Assembly: GCF_015277775.1 (NCBI RefSeq) | Contig: NZ_CP063849.1 | Span: forward strand, 7,083,501 to 7,147,500 | DNA: 64,000 bases | Direction of reading: 5' to 3' | DNA from: Paludibaculum fermentans | GTDB taxonomy: Bacteria; Acidobacteriota; Terriglobia; Bryobacterales; Bryobacteraceae | Part shown: piece after piece, positions 6,602 to 15,409 of the stretch | Numbering within the stretch: the stretch's first letter is position 1 | Layout of the letters: every line of letters starts with the position of its first letter | Program-made: the position numbers and the translations under genes | Notes under the pieces: generated by a model | Databases searched by the model: none | What the model saw: only the letters and a program-made list of their open reading frames with translations | Told to the model about the DNA's origin: nothing

Positions 6602-9079
6602 CTAATGTGCGGCAGCCAAGGCGAGTACGGGTGCGGGGGTGCGGACTGCCCGTACCCTCGGCCGCAGGTCATGAATCGGGGTGGCCGAGCCGCTGCCCTG
6701 GACGGCATAGCCGATGCAATCGATGGTGAGGTGGATCGCGCTCAATTGGGAGAGGTCGATCACCGAGGGTTGAGAGACCTGCAGGCGGAACGTGGTGGCT
6801 ACGCCGCGGCCCCAGAAGGAGAAGGGCGGACCCGGCTCCGCCGACGATTGCGGATTCGCGGGGATCTTTGATTTCAACGTGCCGACTCCGGGGCTGCAGG
6901 CAAACAGTTCAGAGCGTGGGAGCAGGATGAGTTCGGAGGTTGTGCCGTCCGTGCGGCGCTTCATGGTCCAGTGGCCGGAGTGGGTGACCCAGATGTTGGC
7001 GCTTTGGGCGGAGGTGGCTCCGGTGAGTTCCAGGCTCATGGCGTTTACCTTCAGCTCAAACATTTTGTCGGGCATGTCTGTGAGTTCGAGGCTGAAGTCG
7101 AGGGTCTGGCCGCCGGCGAAGGCCTGCAGTTTAGCGGCATCGGTGATGGTGACGCTGAGCTGCGGATGAATGACGTCGAAGCCGATTTGGGCGGTATTCA
7201 ACTGCTGAAAGATTTGATCCCAGGCAAGGACCTGGATAGCCATACCGGAGAGGCTGGTGAGGCTGGCGCTGGCGCGGGTAGCTGGAGACAGGCTGCGATC
7301 GATGTCGGGGTGCAGGAAGCCGTAATCGAAGCGCAGTCCGGAGATGCGGTCCAACTGGTAGATCTCGCGAGCGCGCTGGGCAAGGAAGACGTCTTCCATC
7401 ACCATGTCGACTACGTCCCGCGCGGAGCGGATGAGCAGGCCGGTGGCCGCCTTCAGCGCGGCTGCGTCAGCGGACCAGTGGGCCAGGGTCGATTGGACTT
7501 GCGCTAGCTCGGCGGCAAGATTACTGGCACGGAACTGGGCCGCGGCGACGCGCGACTTCGCCTGGGTTTCGCGCAGGCCCGCGACCATCTTTTCGCGCAC
7601 CAGCAGGATCTGCTGCTTGAGCAGTTTGCCGATGGCGTCCTGGCCGGGCAGCGACATGGCGTTCTCGAGATCGGCCATGACCTTGCCGAAGCTGATGAAG
7701 GAATTCGTGCCTTCGATGAGATCCTTGAAGCCGCCGCCGAGCTTCTTCACCTCCTCGATGTCCTCCGAGGTATTGCTGTTCGGATCAGGCTTCTCCTTCA
7801 TGAATTTCAGGAACTGCACGAGGTCGAGGCCATCGGTGACGCGCTGTAGCGTGGCGAGTCCGCCGGCGACTGAGACGATGGCGCCAACTCCGGTGGCCAT
7901 GCCAACGACCACGCCGGCGATGGAGCCTACATCCGAGAGAATGCCGCTGATGCTGAAGCGGCTCTCGCGGATGGTCTCGATCTGTTTGCCGAGGTCATCG
8001 ATCTGGAGTTGGAGGTTTGCGCCCTCGGCCTGGGCGATGCGCACATCCTGTTGGGCGATGGCGGCGTCGGCCTGGGCTTCCAGCCGGCGGTTGGCCAACT
8101 GCGTGGCCATGAGTGTGAGGCTGTCGCGGATGGAATCGGCGATGGTTTCCAGGGTGACCACCGAGACGTAGGCTTGGAAGGAGTTCTGGACGAGGGCGAT
8201 TTCCGCGGTCAGATTCTGGGAGAGGGCTTGGAAGTCAGGGGCAATGTCTAGGTCGCGAGCCAGCCCGGATGGAGTCTGGCGGTTGGCGATGCGGTCGCGG
8301 ACGGTGAGGGCATCGGGATCATTCGGGTTGATCGTCAGGGCAGCCTGCGCCTCTTCGAAGGCGAAGAGCTGGGAGCCGGGATCAAACCTGCGGAAGAAGA
8401 AGCCGGCCACTTCGGCACGGTAAGCGGCCCAGGCCTGGGCGGAGGCGGCGTCGAGGAGCGTCCACACCTGCTCCGCGGCCACCTGGGCGATGTCGGTGGT
8501 GCCCACTCCGCCGGATCTGCCGAGTTTCCCGCCACGTCCCCGTTTACCGCGTGGTTTGCCTGGCCCGCCGGCTCCACCCGTTCCCCCGCGGCCTCCTTTC
8601 CCGCCTGGCGCACTGGCGGTGGGCTTGGGGGTTGCCGAGGCATAGCGAACGAGAATCCTGCCGCCGGCCCCGCCGCTGCCTCCGTTCTCTCCGTCTCCTC
8701 CCGCGCCTCCTGGCAGCACGATGGGTTTACCACCGCCTTCCGGGCGTTGAATGCCGCTCTCGCCCGGTTCGCCGTTTGCGCCGTCTTCGCCTACCAGGCC
8801 GGAGGCGGTGATGGCCAAGGGGGCTCCGGTGATGACGCGGGCGAGCACAGTGACGGAGGGGGAAGGATTGCCGCCGACTCCCGCCAGAGAGGTGCCCGCG
8901 TTCCGGACGACGTTCAGCTGCTCGGCCAGGATGATGTAGTTGCAATCCGGCAGCAGGCCGATCAGTGTCACCTGCCGGCCGCCTAGCACCAGGGTGTCGC
9001 CTGCTTTGGCCTGGATAGAAGCCGGGATACTCTCGTCGATGCTGAGAGTGTCCCGGAAGAACCGAATGGTATCCGGCAT
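6602..9079 (-). CDS. large collagen-like / coiled-coil protein, possibly toxin-like
   Basis: 825 residues with no confidently recognised family. In order: a short beta-rich N-terminal segment (1-95); a Gly/Pro-rich collagen-like stretch (about 95-200, GxG and GGxGG repeats, many Lys/Arg at its end); a long helical region with Ala/Gln-rich coiled coils (about 200-600) interrupted by a hydrophobic Gly/Val-rich segment near residue 405 (VGSIAGVVVGMATG); and a beta-rich C-terminal part (about 650-825). No signal peptide is visible. The helical-hydrophobic-beta order recalls alpha-pore-forming toxins and the C-terminal part of TcA-type toxins, but that is inference only. AGGAGG eight bases upstream supports the ATG at 9079. 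Confidence 0.7.
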   Translation of the reverse strand: MPDTIRFFRDTLSIDESIPASIQAKAGDTLVLGGRQVTLIGLLPDCNYIILAEQLNVVRNAGTSLAGVGGNPSPSVTVLARVITGAPLAITASGLVGEDGANGEPGESGIQRPEGGGKPIVLPGGAGGDGENGGSGGAGGRILVRYASATPKPTASAPGGKGGRGGTGGAGGPGKPRGKRGRGGKLGRSGGVGTTDIAQVAAEQVWTLLDAASAQAWAAYRAEVAGFFFRRFDPGSQLFAFEEAQAALTINPNDPDALTVRDRIANRQTPSGLARDLDIAPDFQALSQNLTAEIALVQNSFQAYVSVVTLETIADSIRDSLTLMATQLANRRLEAQADAAIAQQDVRIAQAEGANLQLQIDDLGKQIETIRESRFSISGILSDVGSIAGVVVGMATGVGAIVSVAGGLATLQRVTDGLDLVQFLKFMKEKPDPNSNTSEDIEEVKKLGGGFKDLIEGTNSFISFGKVMADLENAMSLPGQDAIGKLLKQQILLVREKMVAGLRETQAKSRVAAAQFRASNLAAELAQVQSTLAHWSADAAALKAATGLLIRSARDVVDMVMEDVFLAQRAREIYQLDRISGLRFDYGFLHPDIDRSLSPATRASASLTSLSGMAIQVLAWDQIFQQLNTAQIGFDVIHPQLSVTITDAAKLQAFAGGQTLDFSLELTDMPDKMFELKVNAMSLELTGATSAQSANIWVTHSGHWTMKRRTDGTTSELILLPRSELFACSPGVGTLKSKIPANPQSSAEPGPPFSFWGRGVATTFRLQVSQPSVIDLSQLSAIHLTIDCIGYAVQGSGSATPIHDLRPRVRAVRTPAPVLALAAAH

Positions 9080-9206
9080 GGTTTGAGCCCTCCTGAGCGC
9101 GTAGCAAGATGGGCATGCCCGCGGGAACGGCGGGCGCACGGCAGCCTCGGAGTATAGTGCCGGCAGCCCGGCAATCGTTACTGAAAATTCAAGCTGGCGG
9201 CCGGAC

Positions 9207-10091
9207 TCAGTCCAGGCGGTTCACCAGTTCGAAGGCGGATTCGGCCGCATTGAGGTGGAACTTGGGCTCGTACCAATCGACGTTTGTCGAGGCGGTGATG
9301 ATTTCTCCGGAGCGGATGAACTCCATGAAATAGAGGGTCTGCCGGTTTGTGGCCTGTCCCTGGGCGAACCATTCCCAGCGCACACGCCTGGCGTCGGCAA
9401 TGCGAAACGTCGAGCGGTCGATGGTTAGTCCTTTGGGGGACCAGATCGAAAGTGTCTCGCCCTGATCGAAGAGAAGGCGTAGCGCCGTCTGTTCAATTTC
9501 GCAGGAAACCAGCGTATACACCTTGTCGTGGGGACGTCCAAACCATTCGCCCCAGAAGCGAAGGCTGCCCTTCAGCCCAATGGGGATCGCATTCCTCAGG
9601 TGGCTGGTGAGCAGCTGCAGTTCAGCCAGGACGACGGAATCGGCCATCCTGCCGAGCGAGGAAACCACGGCACCGTCTGGGGAGGAGACGAAGGGTATGC
9701 GGTAAAGCTCGGTCCAATTGGTCTCAAAGGCAGGAAAGGCGACGAGCTGGAACCAGTCCGCCGGCGCGAGGCAACCGGGGAGATGCCTGGGGAGGTCTTC
9801 CACCAGTTGCTGGTAGCCGGCATCGTCCTCAGACACGGCCAGACGCACCTCTCCGCCGAGGTCGACGAAGGTGATGCAGATCTGGTCGACGGTGGCGCAG
9901 TCCTGTTTATAGGCGAAAACAGCGCCCACTTCGTTCCACCGGATGCTGTGCTGTGTCTCGGTACTGCCGGGGCAACTGGCGAGGGACACGCCGAGTTTGT
10001 TGATGATTACGGCTCTTGGAGACGCGCTGCGGCCGGTGAGGAATTCCGTCCACCAATCCCGGACCCGGCTGAGCAGAGTCATTCTCTCCAT
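9207..10091 (-). CDS. hypothetical protein
   Basis: 294 residues, not recognised. It is soluble-looking, with no signal peptide or membrane segment, and rich in Trp, Phe and Glu. A short N-terminal piece (WNEVGAVFAYKQD, then CITFVDLGGEVRLAVSEDD) resembles small immunity- or regulator-type domains that end in a helix with a short Leu-Pro motif; this is a weak impression. It lies 127 bases upstream of the large collagen-like gene on the same strand and could be co-transcribed with it. A second ATG three codons downstream is equally possible. Confidence 0.6.
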   Translation of the reverse strand: MERMTLLSRVRDWWTEFLTGRSASPRAVIINKLGVSLASCPGSTETQHSIRWNEVGAVFAYKQDCATVDQICITFVDLGGEVRLAVSEDDAGYQQLVEDLPRHLPGCLAPADWFQLVAFPAFETNWTELYRIPFVSSPDGAVVSSLGRMADSVVLAELQLLTSHLRNAIPIGLKGSLRFWGEWFGRPHDKVYTLVSCEIEQTALRLLFDQGETLSIWSPKGLTIDRSTFRIADARRVRWEWFAQGQATNRQTLYFMEFIRSGEIITASTNVDWYEPKFHLNAAESAFELVNRLD

Positions 10092-10298
10092 TGTGCCCTA
10101 ACCGCCTGTGGTTACAGGGGATTGGCGATGATTGAGAAGGCTAGGAATCGTCCGGTGACGTGCAGGTGATTCCCCTAATTGGGGGAGACGATCCTGGCAA
10201 AAAGAGGTACTGGAAAATGCCCTTTCCGCAGGATGCCGGAGGAGGGTGTGGCGCCTATAGTTGGAATAAGGAAGGGTGCCTCCGGGATTGCGGAGGAT

Positions 10299-11216
10299 AT
10301 GATGTCCCCTCAAACTACCTTGGAAACAGGCATACCCCAGATCTCGGTGCACCGTGTGGAAGCGGACGGCGTGAGTGTGTTTTACCGGGCAGCGGGTCCG
10401 GTTGGCGCTCCGGTGGTCTTGCTCCTGCATGGATTCCCCACTTCCTCGTTTCAGTTCCGGACGCTGATGCCGCTGCTGGCCAGCCGGTATCGGGTGATTG
10501 CCCCCGATCTTCCCGGCTTTGGATTTACAGAAGTGCCGGCAGAACGCGGGTACAAGTATTCCTTCGACGCGTTGGCCGGCACATTGGCGGCTTTCACGGA
10601 GGCCCTGCGGCTGGAGCGGTTCGCCCTTTATGTGTTCGACTATGGAGCGCCGACAGGCTTTCGCCTGGCGATGGCCCAGCCGGAGCGGATTGCCGCCATC
10701 ATTTCGCAGAACGGGAATGCGTATGAAGAAGGCTTGAGCGGGGCGTGGGCGCCACTGCGGCACTACTGGCAGGCGCCGACAGCGGAGAACCGCCAGGCGG
10801 TCCGGGCGGTGTTCTCTCCGGAGGGCATCCGGATGCAATATACATTCGGGGTTCCCGATCCGGAAGTGATTGCGCCCGAAGGGTATACGCTGGATGCCGC
10901 CATGGTCGGGCGACCGGGCAATGACGAGATCCAGCTGGATCTGTTCCTGGACTATGCCAGCAACGTGAAGCTTTATCCGGCGTTCCACGAATATTTCCGA
11001 AGGTGGCAGCCTCCGTTATTGGCGGTCTGGGGCCGGAACGATCCGTTCTTCGTGCCCGCGGGGGCCGAAGCGTACCGGCGGGACAATCCGAATGCGGTGG
11101 TTCAGTTCGTGGACACAGGGCATTTCGCGCTGGAGACGCACGTTGTCGAGATTGCAGCGGCGATGAACGAATTCCTGGCGGCGCCTCTGGGCGGCTGGGG
11201 CAGGGAGGCTGATTGA
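10299..11216 (+). CDS. alpha/beta-hydrolase, epoxide hydrolase / haloalkane dehalogenase type
   Basis: 305 residues. The oxyanion motif HGFPTSS (about residue 44), the nucleophile elbow VFDYGAPTG with Asp114 in place of Ser, the acid in VWGRNDPFF and the base in DTGHFALETH give a complete Asp-type triad. Families with Asp in this position hydrolyse epoxides or carbon-halogen bonds through an ester intermediate; the substrate is unknown. cggagg precedes the double ATG at 10299/10302. The stop overlaps the TTG of the following flavoprotein gene by four bases, so the two are translated together. Confidence 0.84.
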   Translation: MMSPQTTLETGIPQISVHRVEADGVSVFYRAAGPVGAPVVLLLHGFPTSSFQFRTLMPLLASRYRVIAPDLPGFGFTEVPAERGYKYSFDALAGTLAAFTEALRLERFALYVFDYGAPTGFRLAMAQPERIAAIISQNGNAYEEGLSGAWAPLRHYWQAPTAENRQAVRAVFSPEGIRMQYTFGVPDPEVIAPEGYTLDAAMVGRPGNDEIQLDLFLDYASNVKLYPAFHEYFRRWQPPLLAVWGRNDPFFVPAGAEAYRRDNPNAVVQFVDTGHFALETHVVEIAAAMNEFLAAPLGGWGREAD

Positions 11217-12622
11217 CAAGAAGTGAACCCCAGACGGAAGCCTACGACCTGTTGGTGTTGGGCAGCGGCGAGGCCGGGAAGTACATTGCCTGGAACGAAG
11301 CAGCCTCGGGCCGGAGGACGGCGCTGATTGAGCGGCGCTACATTGGCGGGTCGTGCCCGAACATCGCCTGCCTGCCGAGCAAGAACATCATCTATTCGGC
11401 GAGTGTTGCCCATTTGGCGGGACAGGCGGCCCAGTTCGGGCTGCATCCGGCGGAACCGGGTGTCGAGATGGAGACCGTGCGCGGCCGCAAACGGACGATG
11501 GTTGACGGACTGATCAAAGTGCACGAGGGGCGGTTCGCCCGGACCGGTGTGGAGCTGATTCGCGGGGAGGGCCGGTTTAGCGGCCCCCGAACGATCGAGG
11601 TGGCCCTGGACGGCGGCGGGGTGCGTGTCCTGACGGCTGAGCATGTCGTGATCAGCACAGGGTCGAGGGCCTCGATCGACCCAATTCCCGGACTGGTGGA
11701 GAGCGCTCCGTTGACTCATGTGGAGGCTTTGGAGTTGGGCGTAGTCCCGGCGAAACTCGTGGTGCTTGGCGGCGGGTATGTCGGCCTGGAACTGGCGCAG
11801 GCATTCCGCCGGCTGGGCAGTGAGGTCACGATCGTGGACCGCAACCAGCGGCTGCTGTCGCGTGTGGATGAAGACGTGGCGGAGGCCGTGACTCGGTCGT
11901 TCCTGAGGGAGGGCATCGAACTGGTGACCGGGGCCCGGGTGACGCAGGTAGAGGGCCGCACAGGCGAGCAGGTGGTGCTGTACCTGGAAGGCGGGCAAGG
12001 AACGCCGCGGGTGAGCGGCACGCACCTGCTGGTCGCGACAGGCAGGATTCCGAATACCCAGGGGATCGGCCTGGAGGCGGCTGGGGTGGCACTGACAGCG
12101 GCGGGTTTCGTTCAGGTAGACGAATGCCTACGGACGACCGCCGAAGGCGTATTCGCGGTGGGGGACTGCGCCGGGAGCCCCCACTTCACGCACGTTGCCT
12201 TCGATGACCATCGGGTGGTCCGCGAGACTTTGGCCGGGCGGAGGCGCGTCACCACGGGCCGGCTTGTGCCCTCATGTTTGTTTGTGGACCCGGAACTGGC
12301 GCAAATTGGGCTAAGTGAGACTGAGGCCCGGAAGACGAACACACCGTACCGCCTGCTGAAGTTGCCGATGGCGTCGGTGCTGAGGGCCGTCACGACCGGG
12401 CACACGGAGGGTTTTCTCAAGGCGCTGGTCGGGGTGGACGATGACCGGATTCTGGGTTTCACGGCACTAGGTTCCAGTGCCGGCGAAATGATGGCTACCG
12501 TGCAACTCGCAATGAGCGCGGGGCTGCCCTATACAGCATTGCGTGACTCCATTTTCGCTCATCCAACCTATTCCGAAGGGCTGGTTTACCTGTTCTCGGC
12601 GGCACCCACGCGAGTTGTATGA
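11213..12622 (+). CDS. MerA-like pyridine nucleotide-disulfide oxidoreductase
   Basis: 469 residues: an N-terminal FAD dinucleotide fold (LVLGSGEAG), redox-active disulfide C48-x4-C53 in GGSCPNIACLPSK, a central NAD(P)H-binding fold (VVLGGGYVGLELAQ), the second FAD motif ending VGDCAG and a C-terminal dimerisation domain (FAHPTYSEGL). The N-terminal HMA domain and the C-terminal Cys-Cys pair of true mercuric reductases are absent, so mercury reduction is unlikely and the electron acceptor is unknown. The TTG start is favoured by agggagg five bases upstream and the four-base overlap with the hydrolase gene. Confidence 0.86.
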   Translation: MTRSEPQTEAYDLLVLGSGEAGKYIAWNEAASGRRTALIERRYIGGSCPNIACLPSKNIIYSASVAHLAGQAAQFGLHPAEPGVEMETVRGRKRTMVDGLIKVHEGRFARTGVELIRGEGRFSGPRTIEVALDGGGVRVLTAEHVVISTGSRASIDPIPGLVESAPLTHVEALELGVVPAKLVVLGGGYVGLELAQAFRRLGSEVTIVDRNQRLLSRVDEDVAEAVTRSFLREGIELVTGARVTQVEGRTGEQVVLYLEGGQGTPRVSGTHLLVATGRIPNTQGIGLEAAGVALTAAGFVQVDECLRTTAEGVFAVGDCAGSPHFTHVAFDDHRVVRETLAGRRRVTTGRLVPSCLFVDPELAQIGLSETEARKTNTPYRLLKLPMASVLRAVTTGHTEGFLKALVGVDDDRILGFTALGSSAGEMMATVQLAMSAGLPYTALRDSIFAHPTYSEGLVYLFSAAPTRVV

Positions 12623-12883
12623 TCAGCGGCCGTTGAATCGCGAGCCGTCCGGCCTGCGTCGTTGCCCGGTCCAGCCAACCTGCGGACGGGGAGGCAGAAA
12701 CCGGCTTTGACCGCGTACGGTCATCTGACCGCATATCGTTAGCGCGTCCCGCAGCCGTAAAGAGCACAAACACCGGCAACCCACTGCAAGGGAGACGAAT
12801 GGCGGGAATTCGTTGTTCTGGATTGGTGGTCCTGATCGTGCACTTGGTCACGTTGTCTGATCCACGCGTATCAAAGGACCACC

Positions 12884-13432
12884 ATGAAAGCTCTCACTCC
12901 GTACTCGTTTCTCCTGGCACTGGCGCTGGCGGGGGCACTGACAGGCTGCGCAACCCAATCCACGAAAGCGGCGGACGTTACCGACAGCGTTCGCGCCTCG
13001 CTGGACACAGCGGGTTTTAAAGACGTCTCGGTCAAAGAGGATCAGGCCAAGGGCGTTGTCACTTTGGGCGGACATGTCACCCAGGACGCTGACAAAGCGC
13101 AGGCGGAGTCCATTGCGAAGTCCCTGGCTGGTGCCCAGGTTGTGTCGAACCAAATCGAAGTCATTCCGGTTGGCGTCGAGAGTGACGCCAAGAAGGTGAA
13201 CTCCGATCTCGACAAGGCCATTGAACACAATCTGGATGCGGCGCTGATCCAGGCGAAGCTTCATGACAACGTGAAGTACTCGGTCAAGAATCACGTCGTC
13301 ACCCTAAGCGGCGAAGTCACGTCCCAGGCGGCCCGCACACAGGCCCAGGATCTAGCCGCCGCGGTACTGAACGTGCAGCAGGTAGTCAACGAACTACAGG
13401 TCAAAGCCCAGAAAGCCAGTTCGACAAAGTGA
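12884..13432 (+). CDS. BON-domain lipoprotein (OsmY-like)
   Basis: 182 residues with a lipoprotein signal (ALAGALTGC, lipidated Cys at about residue 24), then two BON domains (about 33-90 and 110-175), each showing the VTLGG.V or VTLSGEV core and an alanine-rich helix. BON domains bind phospholipid surfaces, and OsmY-type proteins are induced by osmotic or envelope stress in the periplasm. The cluster with a small membrane protein and Dps downstream fits a stress-response role. About 260 bases upstream hold no gene. Confidence 0.86.
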   Translation: MKALTPYSFLLALALAGALTGCATQSTKAADVTDSVRASLDTAGFKDVSVKEDQAKGVVTLGGHVTQDADKAQAESIAKSLAGAQVVSNQIEVIPVGVESDAKKVNSDLDKAIEHNLDAALIQAKLHDNVKYSVKNHVVTLSGEVTSQAARTQAQDLAAAVLNVQQVVNELQVKAQKASSTK

Positions 13433-13521
13433 CGAGGGATTGCCGCAGAAGCAAGTCAGTCTTTTTGCGTGATGGGCAGCCTGTCCGCCGGGCTGCCGGG
13501 CTTTAGCTAGAAAGGACAGTC

Positions 13522-13695
13522 ATGTCATTTGGAATCTACATCGTTGGCTTCCTGATCGTGATCGGCGGACTCATCTATGGCGCTGCGCTGCTGCACGTGG
13601 CGACGCAATGGATTGTGGTTGGCGCCCTCGTGCTGGTGGGCCTCGCCTTGCTGAAGGGCGTTCAGGCCACAAGAGGGAAGGACTCTTCCAGTTAG
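13522..13695 (+). CDS. 57-residue two-helix membrane protein
   Basis: A small gene in good context: ATG at 13522 preceded by aaaggac, stop at 13693-13695, 57 residues. Two hydrophobic helices (about 5-24 and 29-45) are joined by a short polar turn (HVATQW), and the tail is short and charged (KGVQATRGKDSSS). It looks like a small envelope-stress membrane protein and sits between a BON lipoprotein and Dps. No known family was recognised. A weak GC-rich hairpin (13474-13497) separates it from the BON gene. Confidence 0.68.
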   Translation: MSFGIYIVGFLIVIGGLIYGAALLHVATQWIVVGALVLVGLALLKGVQATRGKDSSS

Positions 13696-13825
13696 AGGCC
13701 GGGATATCCGGTGTGGACCAGCGCGCGGGCACTGGATTCTGGCCTTCTCCCACAATCGAGGGCCACCAAAAATTGGGCCTTACCGTGCAGCGCAGTAATT
13801 GAACGAGATCAAGAAGGAGCAACAA

Positions 13826-14329
13826 ATGCATCAAACACAGACTGTTTTACTGCCGTTTCCCACGCGAATCGACCTGCCGGAAGCCGAGCGGGAACCCATG
13901 GTTGAACTGCTCAACGCCCGTCTCGCGGACACTGCCGATCTCTATTCGCAGATCAAGCAGGCGCACTGGAATGTGAAGGGTCCCAACTTCTTCCAGTTGC
14001 ACACTCTGTTCGATCAGCTGGCCGGGGAGATCTTCCCGTTCATCGACCTCATCGCTGAGCGCGCTACCGCGCTGGGTGGAGTGGCCACCGGGACGGTGCG
14101 CATGGCCGCAGGGAGTTCGACCTTGCCCGAGTATCCACTGGATGCAGTCGACGGGCAACGCCATGTGGCGGCACTGATCGACCGGTACGCCCTGTACACC
14201 GCCTCGATCCGAAAGGCCATCGATGTGGCCGACGAGAATCGTGACAGATCGTCAGCCGATCTCTTCACCGAGGTTTCCAGAACGGCCGACAAGCAGTTGT
14301 GGTTCCTGGAAGCCCACGTTCAGTTCTAG
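13826..14329 (+). CDS. dps: Dps-family DNA-protection / ferritin-like protein
   Basis: 167 residues of the Dps fold. The complete inter-subunit ferroxidase site is present: His47 (QAHWNVKG), His59 and Asp63 (QLHTLFD), and Asp74 and Glu78 (DLIAE), at the spacing seen in Listeria Dps. It oxidises Fe(II) with peroxide and stores iron, protecting DNA in stationary phase. The N-terminal tail is short and not strongly basic, so DNA binding is uncertain. The ATG at 13826 has aaggag upstream; an earlier in-frame ATG lacks one. Confidence 0.9.
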   Translation: MHQTQTVLLPFPTRIDLPEAEREPMVELLNARLADTADLYSQIKQAHWNVKGPNFFQLHTLFDQLAGEIFPFIDLIAERATALGGVATGTVRMAAGSSTLPEYPLDAVDGQRHVAALIDRYALYTASIRKAIDVADENRDRSSADLFTEVSRTADKQLWFLEAHVQF

Positions 14330-14403
14330 GCAGCACCAATCGACGACGCCGGCGGTGTTTCATCGCCGGCCAGGCGCGTCCCATAAGCCAAAGGAAAATT
14401 TGA

Positions 14404-15285
14404 ATGCCCTACATCACTGCCGGCAGGGAAAACTCCGGCAACATTAACCTGTACTACGAAGATCACGGTTCGGGCCAGCCGGTCGTCCTGATCCACGGTT
14501 ATCCATTGAGCGGCGCTTCGTGGGAGCGGCAGACGGCAGCGCTGTTGGCCAAGGGATACCGGGTGATCACCTACGACCGCCGCGGATTCGGCAAGTCCAG
14601 CCAGCCTGCATCCGGCTACAACTACAACACTTTCGCCCAGGATCTGCGTGAACTGGTGACGCAGTTGGAGCTGCGCGATTTTGTGCTGGCCGGTTTCTCC
14701 ATGGGTGGGGGTGAAGTGGCCCGGTACCTGGGTGTGTATGGAGACGCGGGGGTCAGCAAGGCTGTCTTCATTTCCTCCGTGCCGCCTTTCCTGCTGAAGA
14801 CTGCGGACAATCCTGACGGCGTGGATGGGTCGGTCTTCGGGGCTATCCAAAAAGAAATTGTGGCCGATCGCTACGCGTTCTTCAGTTCGTTCTTCCGCAA
14901 CTTCTATAACGCGGATGTCCTGTTGGGGCAGCGCGTCAGCGAGCAGACGGTGCAGGCCAGCTGGAACGTCGCGGCCGGGGCTTCCGCAACGGCGTGCCTC
15001 GACTGCGTGGCGACGTGGCATGAAGATTTCCGGGGCGACCTAGCTCGAATCAAAGTGCCGACGCTGGTCATTCACGGGGATTCCGACCGTATTGTGCCGA
15101 TCACGGCATCAGGACTGCTTACCGTCAAACTCGTTGCTGGTGCGCGTCTGTACGTAGTGAAGGATGGGCCCCACTGCATCACGTGGACCCATGCGGATGA
15201 TGTGAATCGCGAGCTGATCAATTTCCTGGGTGCGGATGCCGAGACGGTTACCGGCTCCGGCCTGTCAAGCGCGACCACGGCTTGA
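14404..15285 (+). CDS. alpha/beta-hydrolase, non-heme chloroperoxidase type
   Basis: 293 residues. Triad: Ser99 in GFSMGGGEV, an acid in VIHGDSDRIVP and the His in DGPHCITWTH. The GFSMGGGE elbow with YDRRGFGKSSQP is characteristic of the bacterial cofactor-free perhydrolases (non-heme chloroperoxidases), which also act as esterases. Cytoplasmic, with no signal peptide. aaagga precedes the ATG. An intrinsic terminator follows at 15310-15347, so this is the last gene of the stress cluster. The physiological substrate is unknown. Confidence 0.88.
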   Translation: MPYITAGRENSGNINLYYEDHGSGQPVVLIHGYPLSGASWERQTAALLAKGYRVITYDRRGFGKSSQPASGYNYNTFAQDLRELVTQLELRDFVLAGFSMGGGEVARYLGVYGDAGVSKAVFISSVPPFLLKTADNPDGVDGSVFGAIQKEIVADRYAFFSSFFRNFYNADVLLGQRVSEQTVQASWNVAAGASATACLDCVATWHEDFRGDLARIKVPTLVIHGDSDRIVPITASGLLTVKLVAGARLYVVKDGPHCITWTHADDVNRELINFLGADAETVTGSGLSSATTA

Positions 15286-15309
15286 CCATCGATTCCTGAG
15301 TCGCTCCTC

Positions 15310-15347
15310 AAGGGGAAGCCAGCATAGTTTGGCATCCCCTTTTTTTC
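15310..15347 (+). terminator. intrinsic terminator after the chloroperoxidase-type hydrolase gene
   Basis: Arms aaggggaagcc (15310-15320) and ggcatcccctt (from 15331) pair with a single mismatch around a ten-base loop and run straight into a seven-T tract. Confidence 0.75.
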
Positions 15348-15409
15348 TCTCGAGGCGTGGTGACCGGACGGCGAACCGACTGCGGGATCACCGCCTTCCG
15401 CCAAGCTCA

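Noticed and set aside
11213-12622. True mercuric reductase (merA)
   Set aside because: The redox disulfide is present, but the N-terminal metal-binding domain and the C-terminal Cys-Cys pair are missing and no mer operon genes are nearby.
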